A DNA stretch of 64,000 nucleotides from Mrakia gelida (taxonomy: Eukaryota; Basidiomycota; Tremellomycetes; Cystofilobasidiales; Mrakiaceae): NCBI GenBank assembly GCA_024345305.1, contig BRON01000014.1:1216001-1280000 (forward strand), written 5' to 3'. Each line of letters opens with the position of its first letter. Positions within the stretch are counted from its first letter, which is position 1. Both the position numbers and the translations under genes were made by a program. The notes under the pieces were generated by a model. That model ran no database searches, had not been told where the DNA came from, and was given only the letters and a program-made list of their open reading frames with translations. This document shows positions 32,897 through 44,021 of the stretch, one piece after another.

Positions 32897-33719
32897 CGTT
32901 GATGGAGACGGAGACAACAGAGTCCGTGGTGTAGGTGAGGATGACGAAGGAGTTTGTGTTGGCTGATTGGGAGAGGACGCGATGGGACGAGAGGAGGAGG
33001 GAGCAGAGGAGGGAGGGAAACGCGTCGAGTTGGGGTTTCGTTTCCTTCGTGTCTGATTCGATCATGATGAACTCTTTTTCGAACCTCGTGATGTGTGGGT
33101 CGGGAGAGGGTTGGGAAAGAAAAGTGAGGCGAAGAAGAGGAAAATGAGGGTTGGGAGAGACGAGAGCGACGCGCTCGTCTCATGGGCAAGATTCGTTCGA
33201 TTCTTAGTTGCTACATGAATGAGTACTCTTCTCCCGAGTGTATGCACCCTGACCCTCTCCAGCTCTCCAACGTCAAATCAAACACTCAAACACGACGCGT
33301 CGCCCGTCCCCCTCCCCCGTCCCACCTTCCCCCTCCCTTCCTCTGTTCCCTCCATTTTTCGCACTTCTTTTTAACCACATCATCCCTCCTAACCCCCAAA
33401 CTGCGAAAAATGTTCCCTACCAACGACCCCCTCCGGTCCCCAGCGGCCCGATTTGAGTCCGAATCTTGAGCCCTCCTCCTCGACTTCGAGTGCGAGCTCG
33501 TGGTTCGTCTTCGTTCCAACACCCATTCACTCCCTTCCCTACCCTCACGCCTTTCCCACCCTTCTCCCACGGCGTGACACGCATGCTTCTGCCGTCAAAA
33601 TGAGCTCGTTAGCTCTGGATGGGTCTCTCGAGGTGGAGAGGCAGAGGAACAACAAGGGAGGAAGGGAAGATCGGACGAGAGCGAGGGCTGAGGGCTGAAC
33701 TCGAAGGAAGGCGACCTTT

Positions 33720-34484
33720 CTCTGCTCCTTCGGTGGGAGCTCAGAATGATGAGATGGTGGACACGTCGAGAGTGAGTCCTTCTTTGCTTGAAGAGTCTGG
33801 ATGGATGGGCTGATGGGGGGGGGGGATGAGCTTGAGGCTGAAGCTGAAGCTGACCTTCCTTTGTTCCCCATCCCTCCCTTCCTTTCCTCGTTCGTCCTTC
33901 AAGGTCGTCACTCTCTGAGCTTCTTACATACTCTCCTTGGAGGGATGAAGGTCTACCTCGCCGCTGGATGGGCTCTCTAGCAGCACTTGAGGCTCGGGAA
34001 GTGGAGCTCGTCACGGCTTTCTTTGCATCGAGAAGGTGAGCTCTGACTTTCCCTGCCCCCGTTCGGTCCTCTCGATCTCCTCCTTCGTTCGCTAGATGTA
34101 TACTGAATCGACCTCTCCATTCGCTTCAGCAGCACCATCTTCGTCGCTTAGCGTGACGAGATGGACTGGAGTCGTTGGGGACGAGGAGGAGGTGATAGAT
34201 TCGTTCGAAGGTGAGCTAGCTTGATTCCTTCCCTTCCTTCGTTTTTCCTTCTCGCTTCGCCCGGCAGCTTGATGAGCTCAACTGTCACACTCGCTGACCT
34301 CGATAGACCCCTGCTCCTTCGCCACAGCTCCCTCTACATGCCTCACCCGGTTCGAGCCGCCAGTGAGCTCGGCTGAGAACTCCGTCCCTTGCAGCTGGGG
34401 AACCGCTCTTCTCGACGTCGTCGTCGCTCGTTCGTTCGAGGTTTGGTCTCGGGTACGAACACCGCTAGTCTTTCCGTGATACCT
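33720..34484 (+). pseudogene. Family J gene copy J2
   Basis: Exons: about 33720-33771 (APSVGAQNDEMVDTSR), 33904-34035 (PRRWMGSLAALEAREVEL), 34133-34211 (SVTRWTGVVGDEEEVIDSFE) and 34307-34484. The phase from exon 2 to exon 3 does not match, suggesting an indel relative to J1. In the last exon the J1-like frame (AASELG) ends at TGA 34374-34376, the equivalent stop to J1, but stays open after it (LGNRSSRRRRRS) to a good GTGAGT donor. From there it appears to splice on to K2. I see no convincing start. Acidic protein, no recognised domain. Confidence 0.4.
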
Positions 34485-34619
34485 GTGAGTACTTCTCTCC
34501 CTTTTTTCTACGCCGCACGGAAGATAGTTCGGTCGAGAGGTCGAGTCGAAGGAGACGAGAAGAGCTGACCTCGACGCGTTTCCTTTCTTCTTCCGATCCT
34601 TGACTATCGTCCTCACAGG

Positions 34620-35997
34620 CCCGTCCTCGGAATCAACAGCATCTCAGGTTACTTTCACTCCTCTCCAGGTCGTCGGACTCCCTCCGTCACATCCACCTCG
34701 ACCCAGTCCTCCAAAACTTCAACCCTCGACGCGTCGTCGCACAAACCAACTCTCTCTCTAGTCCAGCCTTCCCTCCCATTCACCTCAAAGCCACACTACC
34801 AGCAGAGCAGGCCCACTCACCTCTTCCTCGACATCACCGCTCTTCCCTCAAACCGCCATCCATCACCGCGTCGTCGTTGACGTCCCTCTGGACTCTCCTC
34901 CCTTCGCTCGCCCAGTCGAGGCCCAGCTCGTGGGGACCTCGAGTGCCTCGCGAATCGTCCTCCGCTGGGAACTGGGTCTCGTCTCTCGCTGGGGATCAGT
35001 CTCGCTCAAGCTTGGGAGAGGAACGCTGGGTCGGGTCGAGGAGTCTTGCGAGGATGTGTATGGAGTGGGAGGAGGTTTTCGGAGGAGGAGAGATCGTGCT
35101 GGTGTGCTGGAGGAGAGATGGTCATGCTAGGCGAGTCCCCACGTCTCTCCATCTGCCGACGGAGCTGCCGAGAGAAGTGCGAGTGGCGAGAGAGCGGGGG
35201 GAGCGACGAAGCTCGCACTGACGGGTCTCTTCTCCTCTTCTTCACCCTCGTCTCGAGCAGATTGTCTCTCGTCTCTTCTCTTACAGATCCATGACTCCTT
35301 GAGGATACCATAGGAACACCTCACTGGCTTCTGCGAGTAACGCCATCGAGACTTCAACGGTCTGCGTTCGTGTGTTCGGGTGAGTCTCGACTCGTTTTCG
35401 CTTCCCCTCGATTTCTCTCTTCGAACTCGAACTGATTTTGTTGCGCCTTTTGTACCGTGATTGCTACCAGCTGAAACAGAAGGGAAAACGCGCTAAGCCG
35501 AGCGTGAAGTGATACGCGTCAAGGTAAGACACCTCTCATCTATCTTTCGCGTTGCGGGGCGAAGAAGGGGAAGCGTGTCGAGTCGAGGACGCGTCGTCCT
35601 TGAGGGAGCGAGAGACGAGCTCTCAGCCGATGATGACTCCTTTTTTCCGCTACCTCACTCTTCACCTCTTCTATGCAGATCTTCTCAGCTACTCGAGAAC
35701 CTTTGAGGAGCTGGTCGCACCTTGATACTGGTCTCGAGTGACTCCGCTCGCTCGTTTGAAACGGTGTTGGTCCTTGTCGAACGATCGCTAGTACGTCCTC
35801 TTCTGCCTTGACTTTTTTTCCTTGCTGACTTCCAGCTGACGAAATTGCTTGCTTTTGATCATTATCTTCGGGCTCAGCTCGCCGACCCCGTTCTCGGAAG
35901 ACTAGGAAGTCCACACCAAGAGGAAGAACGGATCGTCGACCAGGTTTTCTTTCGACATCTTCTCCTCCTTCTTTCTCTCGAGAAACTTGATTTCTGA
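34620..35997 (+). pseudogene. Family K gene copy K2
   Basis: Plus-strand partner of K1. The main exon (to 35130, GC donor GCGAGT) has a 150-plus-codon open frame (FNPRRVVAQTNSLSSPAFPP ... SSLGEERWVGSRSLARM). Later exons: one starting ATCCATG near 35288, LKQKGKRAKPSVK from 35471 ending in TGA where K1 has TTA, a degenerate exon at about 35677, and LADPVLGRLGSPHQEEER ending at TGA 35997. Either the gene stops at the first TGA or the copy is broken. It lies directly upstream of the C2 start and looks continuous with J2 by splicing. No domain recognised. Confidence 0.4.
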
Positions 35998-36249
35998 GGA
36001 GAAGAGGTCGACGCTGCCTCGTTAGGGTTGAGATTCTGTTGGGAATGGTGAGTTTGATTGGAAGTCCTGGTATCGGAACGCTCGCAGCACGACCCACTTT
36101 GGATTTTTCCGAGCTCACCGTTTTCCCTTCTCCTCCCTCCCTCCCTCCATCTCCCTCCCTCCCTCCCTTCTTCTTTTCCAGATCTCTCTGTCTCTCTCTC
36201 TCTCTCTTCCTCAGGCCCTTCCTCAGGTCCTACAGGCGGTTCAGCACCC

Positions 36250-39200
36250 ATGCCTCCTCGTCGACCCCTTCAACAGGCAGCATCATCAGCACCAACCTCC
36301 GTCCCAGCTCTTCTACCCAGGACATCGACGCGTCCCCACCCGAACAACATCAGGGCCAAGGATCCGTCTGTTCAGAGCCACAAGCTCTCCATCGAGCTAG
36401 CTCGATTTCTATGCTTCTTCCCCGACCCAAAGTGAGTGTAGTATCTCTCTAACTGCTCACGAGGACGAAGGACGAAGTTCGAACGTCAAAGCTCACACTC
36501 CTTCCCATCTTTTACTCCCATTCAGAACGGGTCAGAAGTACTTCAAAGGGCTCGACGTCAACGATGAAGGTGTGTCGATCATCAGGGAGGGTCAGATCTC
36601 TGTCAAGAAGATTTTTGTGAGTCCGAAAATCTCAAAACTAATCTTGTTCGATCTCCCCGCTCGTCCGAAGCTAACGCGGCTTTCCGTTTCGCTCACCAGG
36701 AGAGGATCGACGATCACAAGTATTCCAACGCTGGGGACGTCCTGCTAGACATTGAGCGTTGCTTGGAGCAGGTGGTGGACGAGAGGAAGAAGGCGTTTTC
36801 GATCATTTTGGTGAGCTCAGATCTCCTTCGTCTCGGGCTCACCTCGACCAACTCGAACTGACTCAGTCTTCGAACAAACACCAGGATACGCTATGGAGCT
36901 TCCACAAGACTTTCCCTCCATTCGATTCCACCGACCCTCACCCCCAGTATCCTTCTCTTTCCGACCTCGACTCGCCTTCTCTTCCCACCATCGAGAACCA
37001 CGAGGGCTTCCTCCATATCTCGGACTACCTCGCCAAGTACATGATGGATGACCTCGAGAAGTTCACCACTCCCGACGGCTTCTATCGCTGGTCGTATCTG
37101 TGCGACGAGGCAGCGCGTGCGGGTCTTCCTGGAATGAATCTGAAGGTGAGTTGACCTCGACGCGTCGCTGCACAGTCTGCTCGTCTTCGCTTTCGAAACT
37201 GAAACAACTTCCTTTCGTTCTGTTTTGCAGAGAGTCCCCCTCGAATCCTGGCTCAAATATATACGGATCAGCCGTCCAACTTCCCGCAAGTCAACTCCAC
37301 CCGACTACGAGGCGTTCCTCGTGCCCATCCAGCTCGCCTTCGCTCGACTCTCATCGCAGAAGACGCTGGAAGGTCAAGCTCCTCAGCCCTACATCCCCAC
37401 CTCTTCCCTCTCCTCCTCTTCCAACACCACCAACGCCACTCCTGATTCCAACACCAGCAGCAGTAACACCACCGACGCTCTCTCCTCCTCCCTCCTCGTA
37501 TCGGTCGCTGCGGAGGAGGAGGACGAGGATCTGCAGGAGGAGGAGGACGTAGAAGGATCTCTTCGGTGGCCGGATGAGATGGTGGCGACTCGAATGGACG
37601 TAGAGATGGAGGCTCGGGAGGACGGACGAGATCATCACTCGCCTGAACCGGTTCGTTCTTTCACCCTCGCGACGAGCGTTTGCGATTTTTCATGTTCGCA
37701 CAGCGTTACTGATCTTGTCTCCTCGCTCTTTGACAGGCTATCCGCTCGATCAAGTGCGAGGACTCTGACGTCGACGCGTCGTTCTTTGTGAGCTCGCGTT
37801 TCCCTTTCTTTCTCGTTCCCGTTTCCACCCGCTGGCATGGCTGACAGCTTCTGTTCTTCAAACTCGACTCCAGTCAACTCCTTTTCGGCCTACTTCGACT
37901 CACAGCCGACCCCGCAAGGCTGTTTCTTCGCGTTCTCCTCGAGAGTCGTTGAACTCGGTGAGTCAACGCTCTCTTCGCCTTCTTCCTTTCGAACGTCCAT
38001 ACTGACACCGTCCTCTCTACGCTCTTCACTTGCAGTCTTCCACTTCATCTCAGGAATCGAGCTCGCCTGCTTCATCGTCGGAACTGGACGAACCACGTCC
38101 GACAACTCAACGACTCTTCGTTGTTTCCTCCTCCTCGTCGTCTGTGAGTTCTGTCGCGCACTTCTCTCCGGCGTGCGATGCTCGAAACGATGCTGATAGT
38201 CACGCGCACCTTCTTATTTCTTCCACAGTCGTGCGTCCCTGCCGGCAGCGAGCCTCCGATTCCCTCAACCTTCCCTGGTCGGCCGTCATCTTCGTTCACA
38301 AAGACGGTAAGTCTTTACCCATCCGCTCCTCTCTTTGACGAGACGAGACTTCGAGAATCTGACCATTTCATACTTCTTCCTCAGCTTCTAGGATCAGCAG
38401 CCCTCGGTCGGCAGAAAAGGAAGCCCAACGCCGCTGGAGCTTCATCTGGTCTCGCCTCGACATCTGCCTCGACTTCGAACTCGACTGCGTCTTCATCTTC
38501 GGTGAGTCTCGCTTCTTGGTTTCATTCCGATATCTCTAGACTGACGATGATGTATCTTGCCAGGCTGCATCTTCGTCCCTTCCCCATCCAGTGTTCAAGA
38601 AGCTCAGATTTACGGACGTCAACTCGTCGAACGCGACCGGGTTGGGAGCTCTCGCTCAGGTCAGCCCTTTCGAACCTCCCGGTCATCTCTCTCGAGTAAC
38701 TGACACATTTATCTTCTTTTCAACAGCATCAGCCTCTCGCTTCCGGATCCAGCGTCGTCGCCCCTCAAGCGACGTCTCTCGCCGTCGTTCCTCCGGCTCG
38801 TCGCGTCCTTCGTTCCTCCCTCTCCTCCTCTTTGTCTCCTCGGGACGACTGACGACATTGCTCATTTCTTTCTCGTTTAGGCTACTACTGCTCCTCCTAC
38901 TCTCACCGCTCTGGAGGCCATCGACGCCAGCACTCCCAGAGCTCTTCGTGATGAAATCGTGCTGCTTCGGAGCCAGCTTCGAGTTCTCGACGGCGTCAAG
39001 GAGCAGGCAAGTCCTCCCTTTCCGTTCGATTCTACCTTTTGTTCTCGATGAAACGGCTTGGCTAACATGACTCTACTCTCTTCCAGTTCGAGGCTCACAA
39101 GCTCGAACATCGGAAGCTCAAACAGACGCACGCTTCGTTGCTGGACATGCCAAGGGTTCAACGGAGAGAAGCGAGTCCCCTCTTCCTCCTCCTCCCTCCT

Positions 39201-40854
39201 TCATCTCGTCGACTGACTTCGGTTTCCCTTCCTCTTTTCGTCATCTTCAGCTCGATGCCGCGCTCAAGAAGATTGGGCGCTACGAGTTGTATGTGAAGAA
39301 GACGACGACGAAGCACGCCGACGAGGTTGCTGCTCTCCAAGCCGACGTGAGTCGCTTCAAAGTCGCCTTGCTCTCTTTTACCTCGTCTCGAATTCTCGCT
39401 GACCTCGCACGCTTCCCTTCCCTTCGCGATCTGGTTCGATTCAGCTCGACGCCAAGAAGCTCAAGACTTGGGACCTCTCAACGTCGTTGGCTGATTCGGA
39501 AACGGCTCGTACTGCTGTAGAAACCGAGGTGAGCTCGTTTCCTTCCGTTCCATGAACCCTCAATCTCCCCTATTGAGCTCTGTGACTGACCTCACGCGTC
39601 GTTCTCGCTGTTCGTTTCCGCTCAGCTCAACCTCGCGAAAGTCGAGATCAACGGTTTGATGGCTTCTCTTCAAGGAGCGGAAACCTCCTTTGCTGAATCG
39701 GAGGCTGGGATGTTTGCCTGCCAACAAGCTGTGAGTTATCACGCGAGCGTCTCCCTGCCATCTGTCTCACCCGTCTCGCGAGCTGACTGTCGCGATCCCT
39801 TCTTCGACGCGCTTCGTTTTCCAGCTCGAGTCAAAGAAACAAGTTACCCAGGATCTCGAGGACTCCCTCGCCTCTGCCACAAGGGCTCTCAATACTTCGA
39901 GGGAGACGATCACGTCTCTTCGGACCGAGGTGAGTTTGTGTCTCTCTTGCTCCTCGAAACTTCTGCGTTCGCCTCGGCTGACTTGCTCGTCCTTATCTCT
40001 CCCCTGAACCTCCACCACTTTACCCTCCAGAACAAAGAGCTCGGCCTCTCTCTCTCTCGATCGCAGTGCGATCTGGAATCGTCTCAGACTGCAGTGAGTT
40101 CGCGTTCTTGTTGTCCCTCCGTCGAGTCGCGTCGTAGCTCGGGTTCTCCTATAAAGCCTCTTCTCCCCTTTCTTCGAAAAGGTACTGACATACGCGCGTT
40201 CACCTCTCGTTCCGACACAGGTCGCTGAGAAGCAGCTCGCCATCCAGAAACTCGGGACGTCGAATGCGGAGCTGACGAGTTCCCTTGCGAGCTCGACGAC
40301 GAAGATCAGCGACCTCAAGCGCTCGGTGAGTAGTCGAATTAATCTCGATCGACTGGAGCGACTCGAACTGACGCTCGATTCTATTCGTTTCGCCTCACAG
40401 CTGGACTCGATGGTGACATCGGACGAGTACACGGATCTCCAGATCGAATTCCGCGATTTGGAGGATGAAGTGAGTAGCTTCGCCTGGTTCGCGGCAAGTC
40501 CCTGGTGAGAGATCGTGCTGACTACTTCTCTCATTCTCATCAGCTCACGGCGGAAACCGACGCTCACTCGGAAACCGAACTTCAAGCCCTCGCTTCCGAG
40601 AAGGTGAGTTGTTTCGTTTTCCATTTCGGCATCGTGTCTGTCGTGATCCTGCGTTCTGCTCGAAGATTGCGAGCGAAGCGCTGACCGCGAGCCCTTTCCT
40701 CTTTATCGTGGCTGGCCATATCGTAACGAAGGGAGTAGAATACTGGACCAAGCTCTGCGTGATGAAGGACCCTTGGCTCGTCGACAAGAACCGATTGCTC
40801 AAGGAAGTGGAACGTCTCGAGGCTATCCTCCGCCGGCATGGTCTCTCGGTCTGA
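36250..40854 (+). CDS. Family C protein C2: bromodomain-like N terminus, long coiled coil
   Basis: About 23 exons. The first five are 36250-36431, 36526-36616, 36700-36810, 36885-37145 and 37231-37650, with partners in C1. Then come 37737-37787, 37874-37957, 38036-38143 and many 60-130-nt exons to the TGA at 40854. After the first, nearly all introns are phase 0. ISVKKIFERIDDHKYSNAGD followed by VLLDIERCL is the bromodomain-like part. The middle is Ser-rich; from about 38880 the exons encode heptad-like helices (ALRDEIVLLRSQLRVLDGVK, LDAALKKIGRYELYVKKT, LESKKQVTQDLEDSLASATR, LDSMVTSDEYTDLQIEFRD). One intron uses a GC donor (GCAAGT, about 39006). Likely a scaffold or chromatin-associated protein, by inference. 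Intact. Confidence 0.8.
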
Positions 40855-41700
40855 GTGGGATTGGTCGTGGAGGAAGGTGCTCGGGTGGAGGAGAGGTGAG
40901 CATCTTTCCATCTTTCTTTCGCGCTCGACGCGTCGCGAGCTGTTCTTCCTCTCTCTCGCTTCCTCAAACTGACCCGTCCTCTCCCTTCCTACTCCCCCCG
41001 TCCTTCTCCTCCTCCCATCTCCATGCTCTACCTTCTCCCTCGCCCGCTTCTCCTACAGCAGATCATCGAGCTCGTCGTCGGAACGGAAACCTTCAAGTCG
41101 TGCTCGGTGGATGGGGCGACGACGGAGTAAGGGAACAAGGATCGTTAAACAGCTGCTGGAACGGTTGTTATTGTGTAGGTTTAGTGTTTCAAATAGGAAA
41201 AGGGAAAGGTGGCAGGATACGATGAAGCTATAGTAGACAGAACGGGAGTGCGAGAACGAGAGAGTGTCGAGAGACAACGCGTCTCGCGTTTGCTGTCGAG
41301 TCGAACGAGCAGAATGGGAAGCCGCTCGACCAAGGCGAGAGTGAGAGCAAGAGGCAGAGGCATGGTATCATCAGCTGACGAACGAAGGAAGGAGGACGAA
41401 TGGCGATGATGAGAAGAAGGAGCGAGAACAAAAGAATGAAGAGGAGAGAGATTGAACGAGCACGTCGACGACATGAGACCCGACGACGATGTCCTCAAAC
41501 GAGCCTCTGTAGCGCTGACTGAACCTCCGTAGTAGCTATGATCCGATGCGATAAAACCGAGGAACATCTGGGGAGCTGAGGAAAGTGGTAGAGAACAGGA
41601 GAGGGACGAAGCGAGGTCAGCTCCGAGCACTCTCGTTCGAGATCGATGTACGACGCGTCTCGATGAAGAGAGGAGGAACTCACTTTGCTCGCTCCACGCC
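40855..41700. other. Convergent region between C2 and the minus-strand E0 copy
   Basis: C2 3' flank, with splice-like signals on both strands but no exon I can support. The minus strand is pyrimidine-rich from about 41200, so the 3' part of E0 may extend here. Confidence 0.35.
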
Positions 41701-41959
41701 AGGTGTCTCGACAGTACTCTAGAGTAACTTAATTAGCTGCTTGACTTCTGTAAAAGCGAGAAGAACCAAAGCGAAGAGGCGGCAAGGTCAGCTCGAGTTC
41801 GACTCGACGCCTTCGCCGACTCGTCGTCCTCACGAGTCGTTTCACAAAGAGAACGAGACTGACCATCATTTCTCCCGTCTTGAAGCAGATCCACTCTACC
41901 CCCAGCCAGCTCAACAACCCAGCTTTCCTCCACCTCTCCTCTTCTCGTCGTCGTCCATC

Positions 41960-43848
41960 CCCTGCTCAACTCAACCTCGCGAGGGAGTCGAGTCGAGGGG
42001 AGGAGCGACGAAGCTCTCGTTTCCGCCACTGCTGGCATCAGCGAAAGCGGTGAGAGGTGGCGAGTCCAAGACGGAGGTGGTGAGATGGAAGTTGGAAGTC
42101 GAGCGAGCTGAGGACGAAGAAGGAGGACGAAGAAAGGGAACGAAACGAATTGAGACGCGTCAGTTCCATCTCCTTCTTCGTCCATCGTCACAAAAGGAAT
42201 TGCACGCGAGGAGAAGATGAGAGAAGACTTACATCTTTAACAGCCTCCTGTACACCCGATCTAACTCCCAACCCAGCTCTGCTTGACGAGAGGACCCGAG
42301 CCTGATTTTTGACTCGACTCGACCAACCGAACACAACTCAACTTGAGTCGACGACGGACGATCCCAGCGCAACTACGGCTCCCCTGAAGTGATAAGAGAC
42401 GTGGATCCTGTTTCTAAAGCGGCGGGGAAGGAAGCGAAGCGATGGGAGCGAGATGAAAAGGAAGTGGTGCTGATGGAGTTGTTCGGCGGAGTGGAGGCAA
42501 GGCGAGACGGGGTTGAGGGTTTTGCGAGAGAGCACGAGGATGCGTTGAGAGGGGAGGAGCGTAGAGGCAATGATGGCGGGGTTGAGGTGGGAGAGCCGTT
42601 GATGGATGGGTGGGTTCGAGTCGAGGGTCGAGGGAGGACGGAAGTTGAGTCGAGTCGCGTCGAGGTTTGAAGAGGTGGAGGGAGGGTTGATGAGCGAGGG
42701 CATGGGAATCCAGATGCCTGTGAGATGGGAGGGATGCAGAAGGAAAGAGGAAGGTCAGCTGGTGGGTTTGTTTCGAAGAAGAAAACGCGTCGAAAGAAGG
42801 AGGAAGACGAGAACGGACCTTTCGCGACGAAGACCGACTCGAGCTCGAGTTCCCCATCAAACGCCCCCAGATATCCTAGCGCAGCTCCATCGCTCCATCT
42901 CCAGTGATCCAAACCCTCCGAACTTGACTGCCAATCCAGAGTGATGGTGCTGGAGTGAAGGGGATAGGCACGAAGGGAGGAAGCGAACGAAAGGTCAGCT
43001 CGTCGAGTTCCCTTCCCTCCCTCCCCTAGTCTTCCCCTCCGTCAAGTCCCAAACCGCCGATCCCAGCGTTCAAGGGGAATGGATATATACTCACGAGAAG
43101 ATGAAATCTCGAGAGGACAGGCTTTAGGTCCAGAGATGGGCGAGTGCGAAGACGACGACGAGAGGACTTGGAAGAGTCGTCCTTGAAGCGGATGAACGAA
43201 GATGGCGAGCTGCTTTCTTAGAAGATCCGGGATTCGAGGACTGGAGTGTAGGGGAGGGCCGGAGGAGCACACAAGGAAGGATATAGAAGTCAGCGAGAGC
43301 GCCCCAATGTAGAACGCGAGTGCTCGACGAACGAACGAAGGAAAGGAAGGCGAACCTCGAGCTCACCTCTTGTCCCTCCCATCGCTTCCGACGAGCTTCC
43401 GAAGCTCCCAGAGCTCGCGAAAACGGCTCAGAATCTACAGCGTATCCGCTGAGAGCCCTATGACGGTCTTCTCCCAGAAAAGATGGCGAGAGAATCTGCT
43501 TGAAAGAACGAAAACGGGCAAAGAGGGAAGGGAGGGAAGGGAAGGAAAGGGGAGCTCTGCCGTCATCGATTTTCGAGCCTCTCCAACTTCTATACGATGA
43601 GCTTGATCGACAAAAATTTGACGGTCGAGCGTACCTGAGATGACTCCTGATGGCGTCGAACTTGAAGCTCCAAGATCCATGAAGACCTGAACAAGGAGAG
43701 GATGGGGGGTCAGCTTCATGAGCTCGCTCCTCCGCTCCTTCCTCCCCTCCTCCCCTCCCTTCGTTCCTTCGGGATGCGAGTTACTCACTCTGAGATTCCA
43801 AGCGCTCTCTCTGTACATGGTTGAATCTCCTCGCTTGGTAAGCCCCAT
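41960..43848 (-). pseudogene. Family E copy E0, frameshifted
   Basis: Minus-strand exons: 43789-43848 (ATG, MGLTKRGDSTMYRESAWNLR), 43635-43686 (VFMDLGASSSTPSGVIS), 43367-43495, 43095-43240 (PRIPDLLRKQLAIFVHPLQG), about 42838-42905 (GAALGYLGAFDGELELESVF), about 42600-42720 (SSNLDATRLNFRPPS), and about 41980-42090 (AFADASSGG, PPLDSTPSRG). Exons match family E copies at 52-59 kb. In the third exon one extra base relative to E1 shifts the frame, and phase-correct reading meets a TAG. The last exon's donor, GGGTGAGT in E3, reads GGTTGAGT here, so its GT is lost. Function unknown; no named domain. Confidence 0.45.
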
Positions 43849-44021
43849 TGAGACGAGTGGAGAGAAGAGAAGAAGAGAATCTGCTGGAGAGGGTGGGTGC
43901 TGGCGGTCGTTCGCTCTTCAAGCTTCAACCGAGGTGAGCTCGACCGAAATCGACTCCCTTCCTTCCCTCCCCCCGGACGGCCACGATCCCTATCTCGCCT
44001 CCCTTCCCTTGCACGTTTCTC

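Larger units (their letters stand above)
28570..37650 (-). repeat. Right arm of the inverted duplication
   Basis: Reverse-oriented partner of 1-9433, carrying A2, D2, J2, K2 and the 5' half of C2 on the plus strand. The visible match ends in exon 5 of C2 only because its partner leaves the window at base 1. The symmetry centre is near 18.9 kb, inside the BTB gene, but genes inside the 19 kb loop are not themselves mirrored. Confidence 0.85.
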
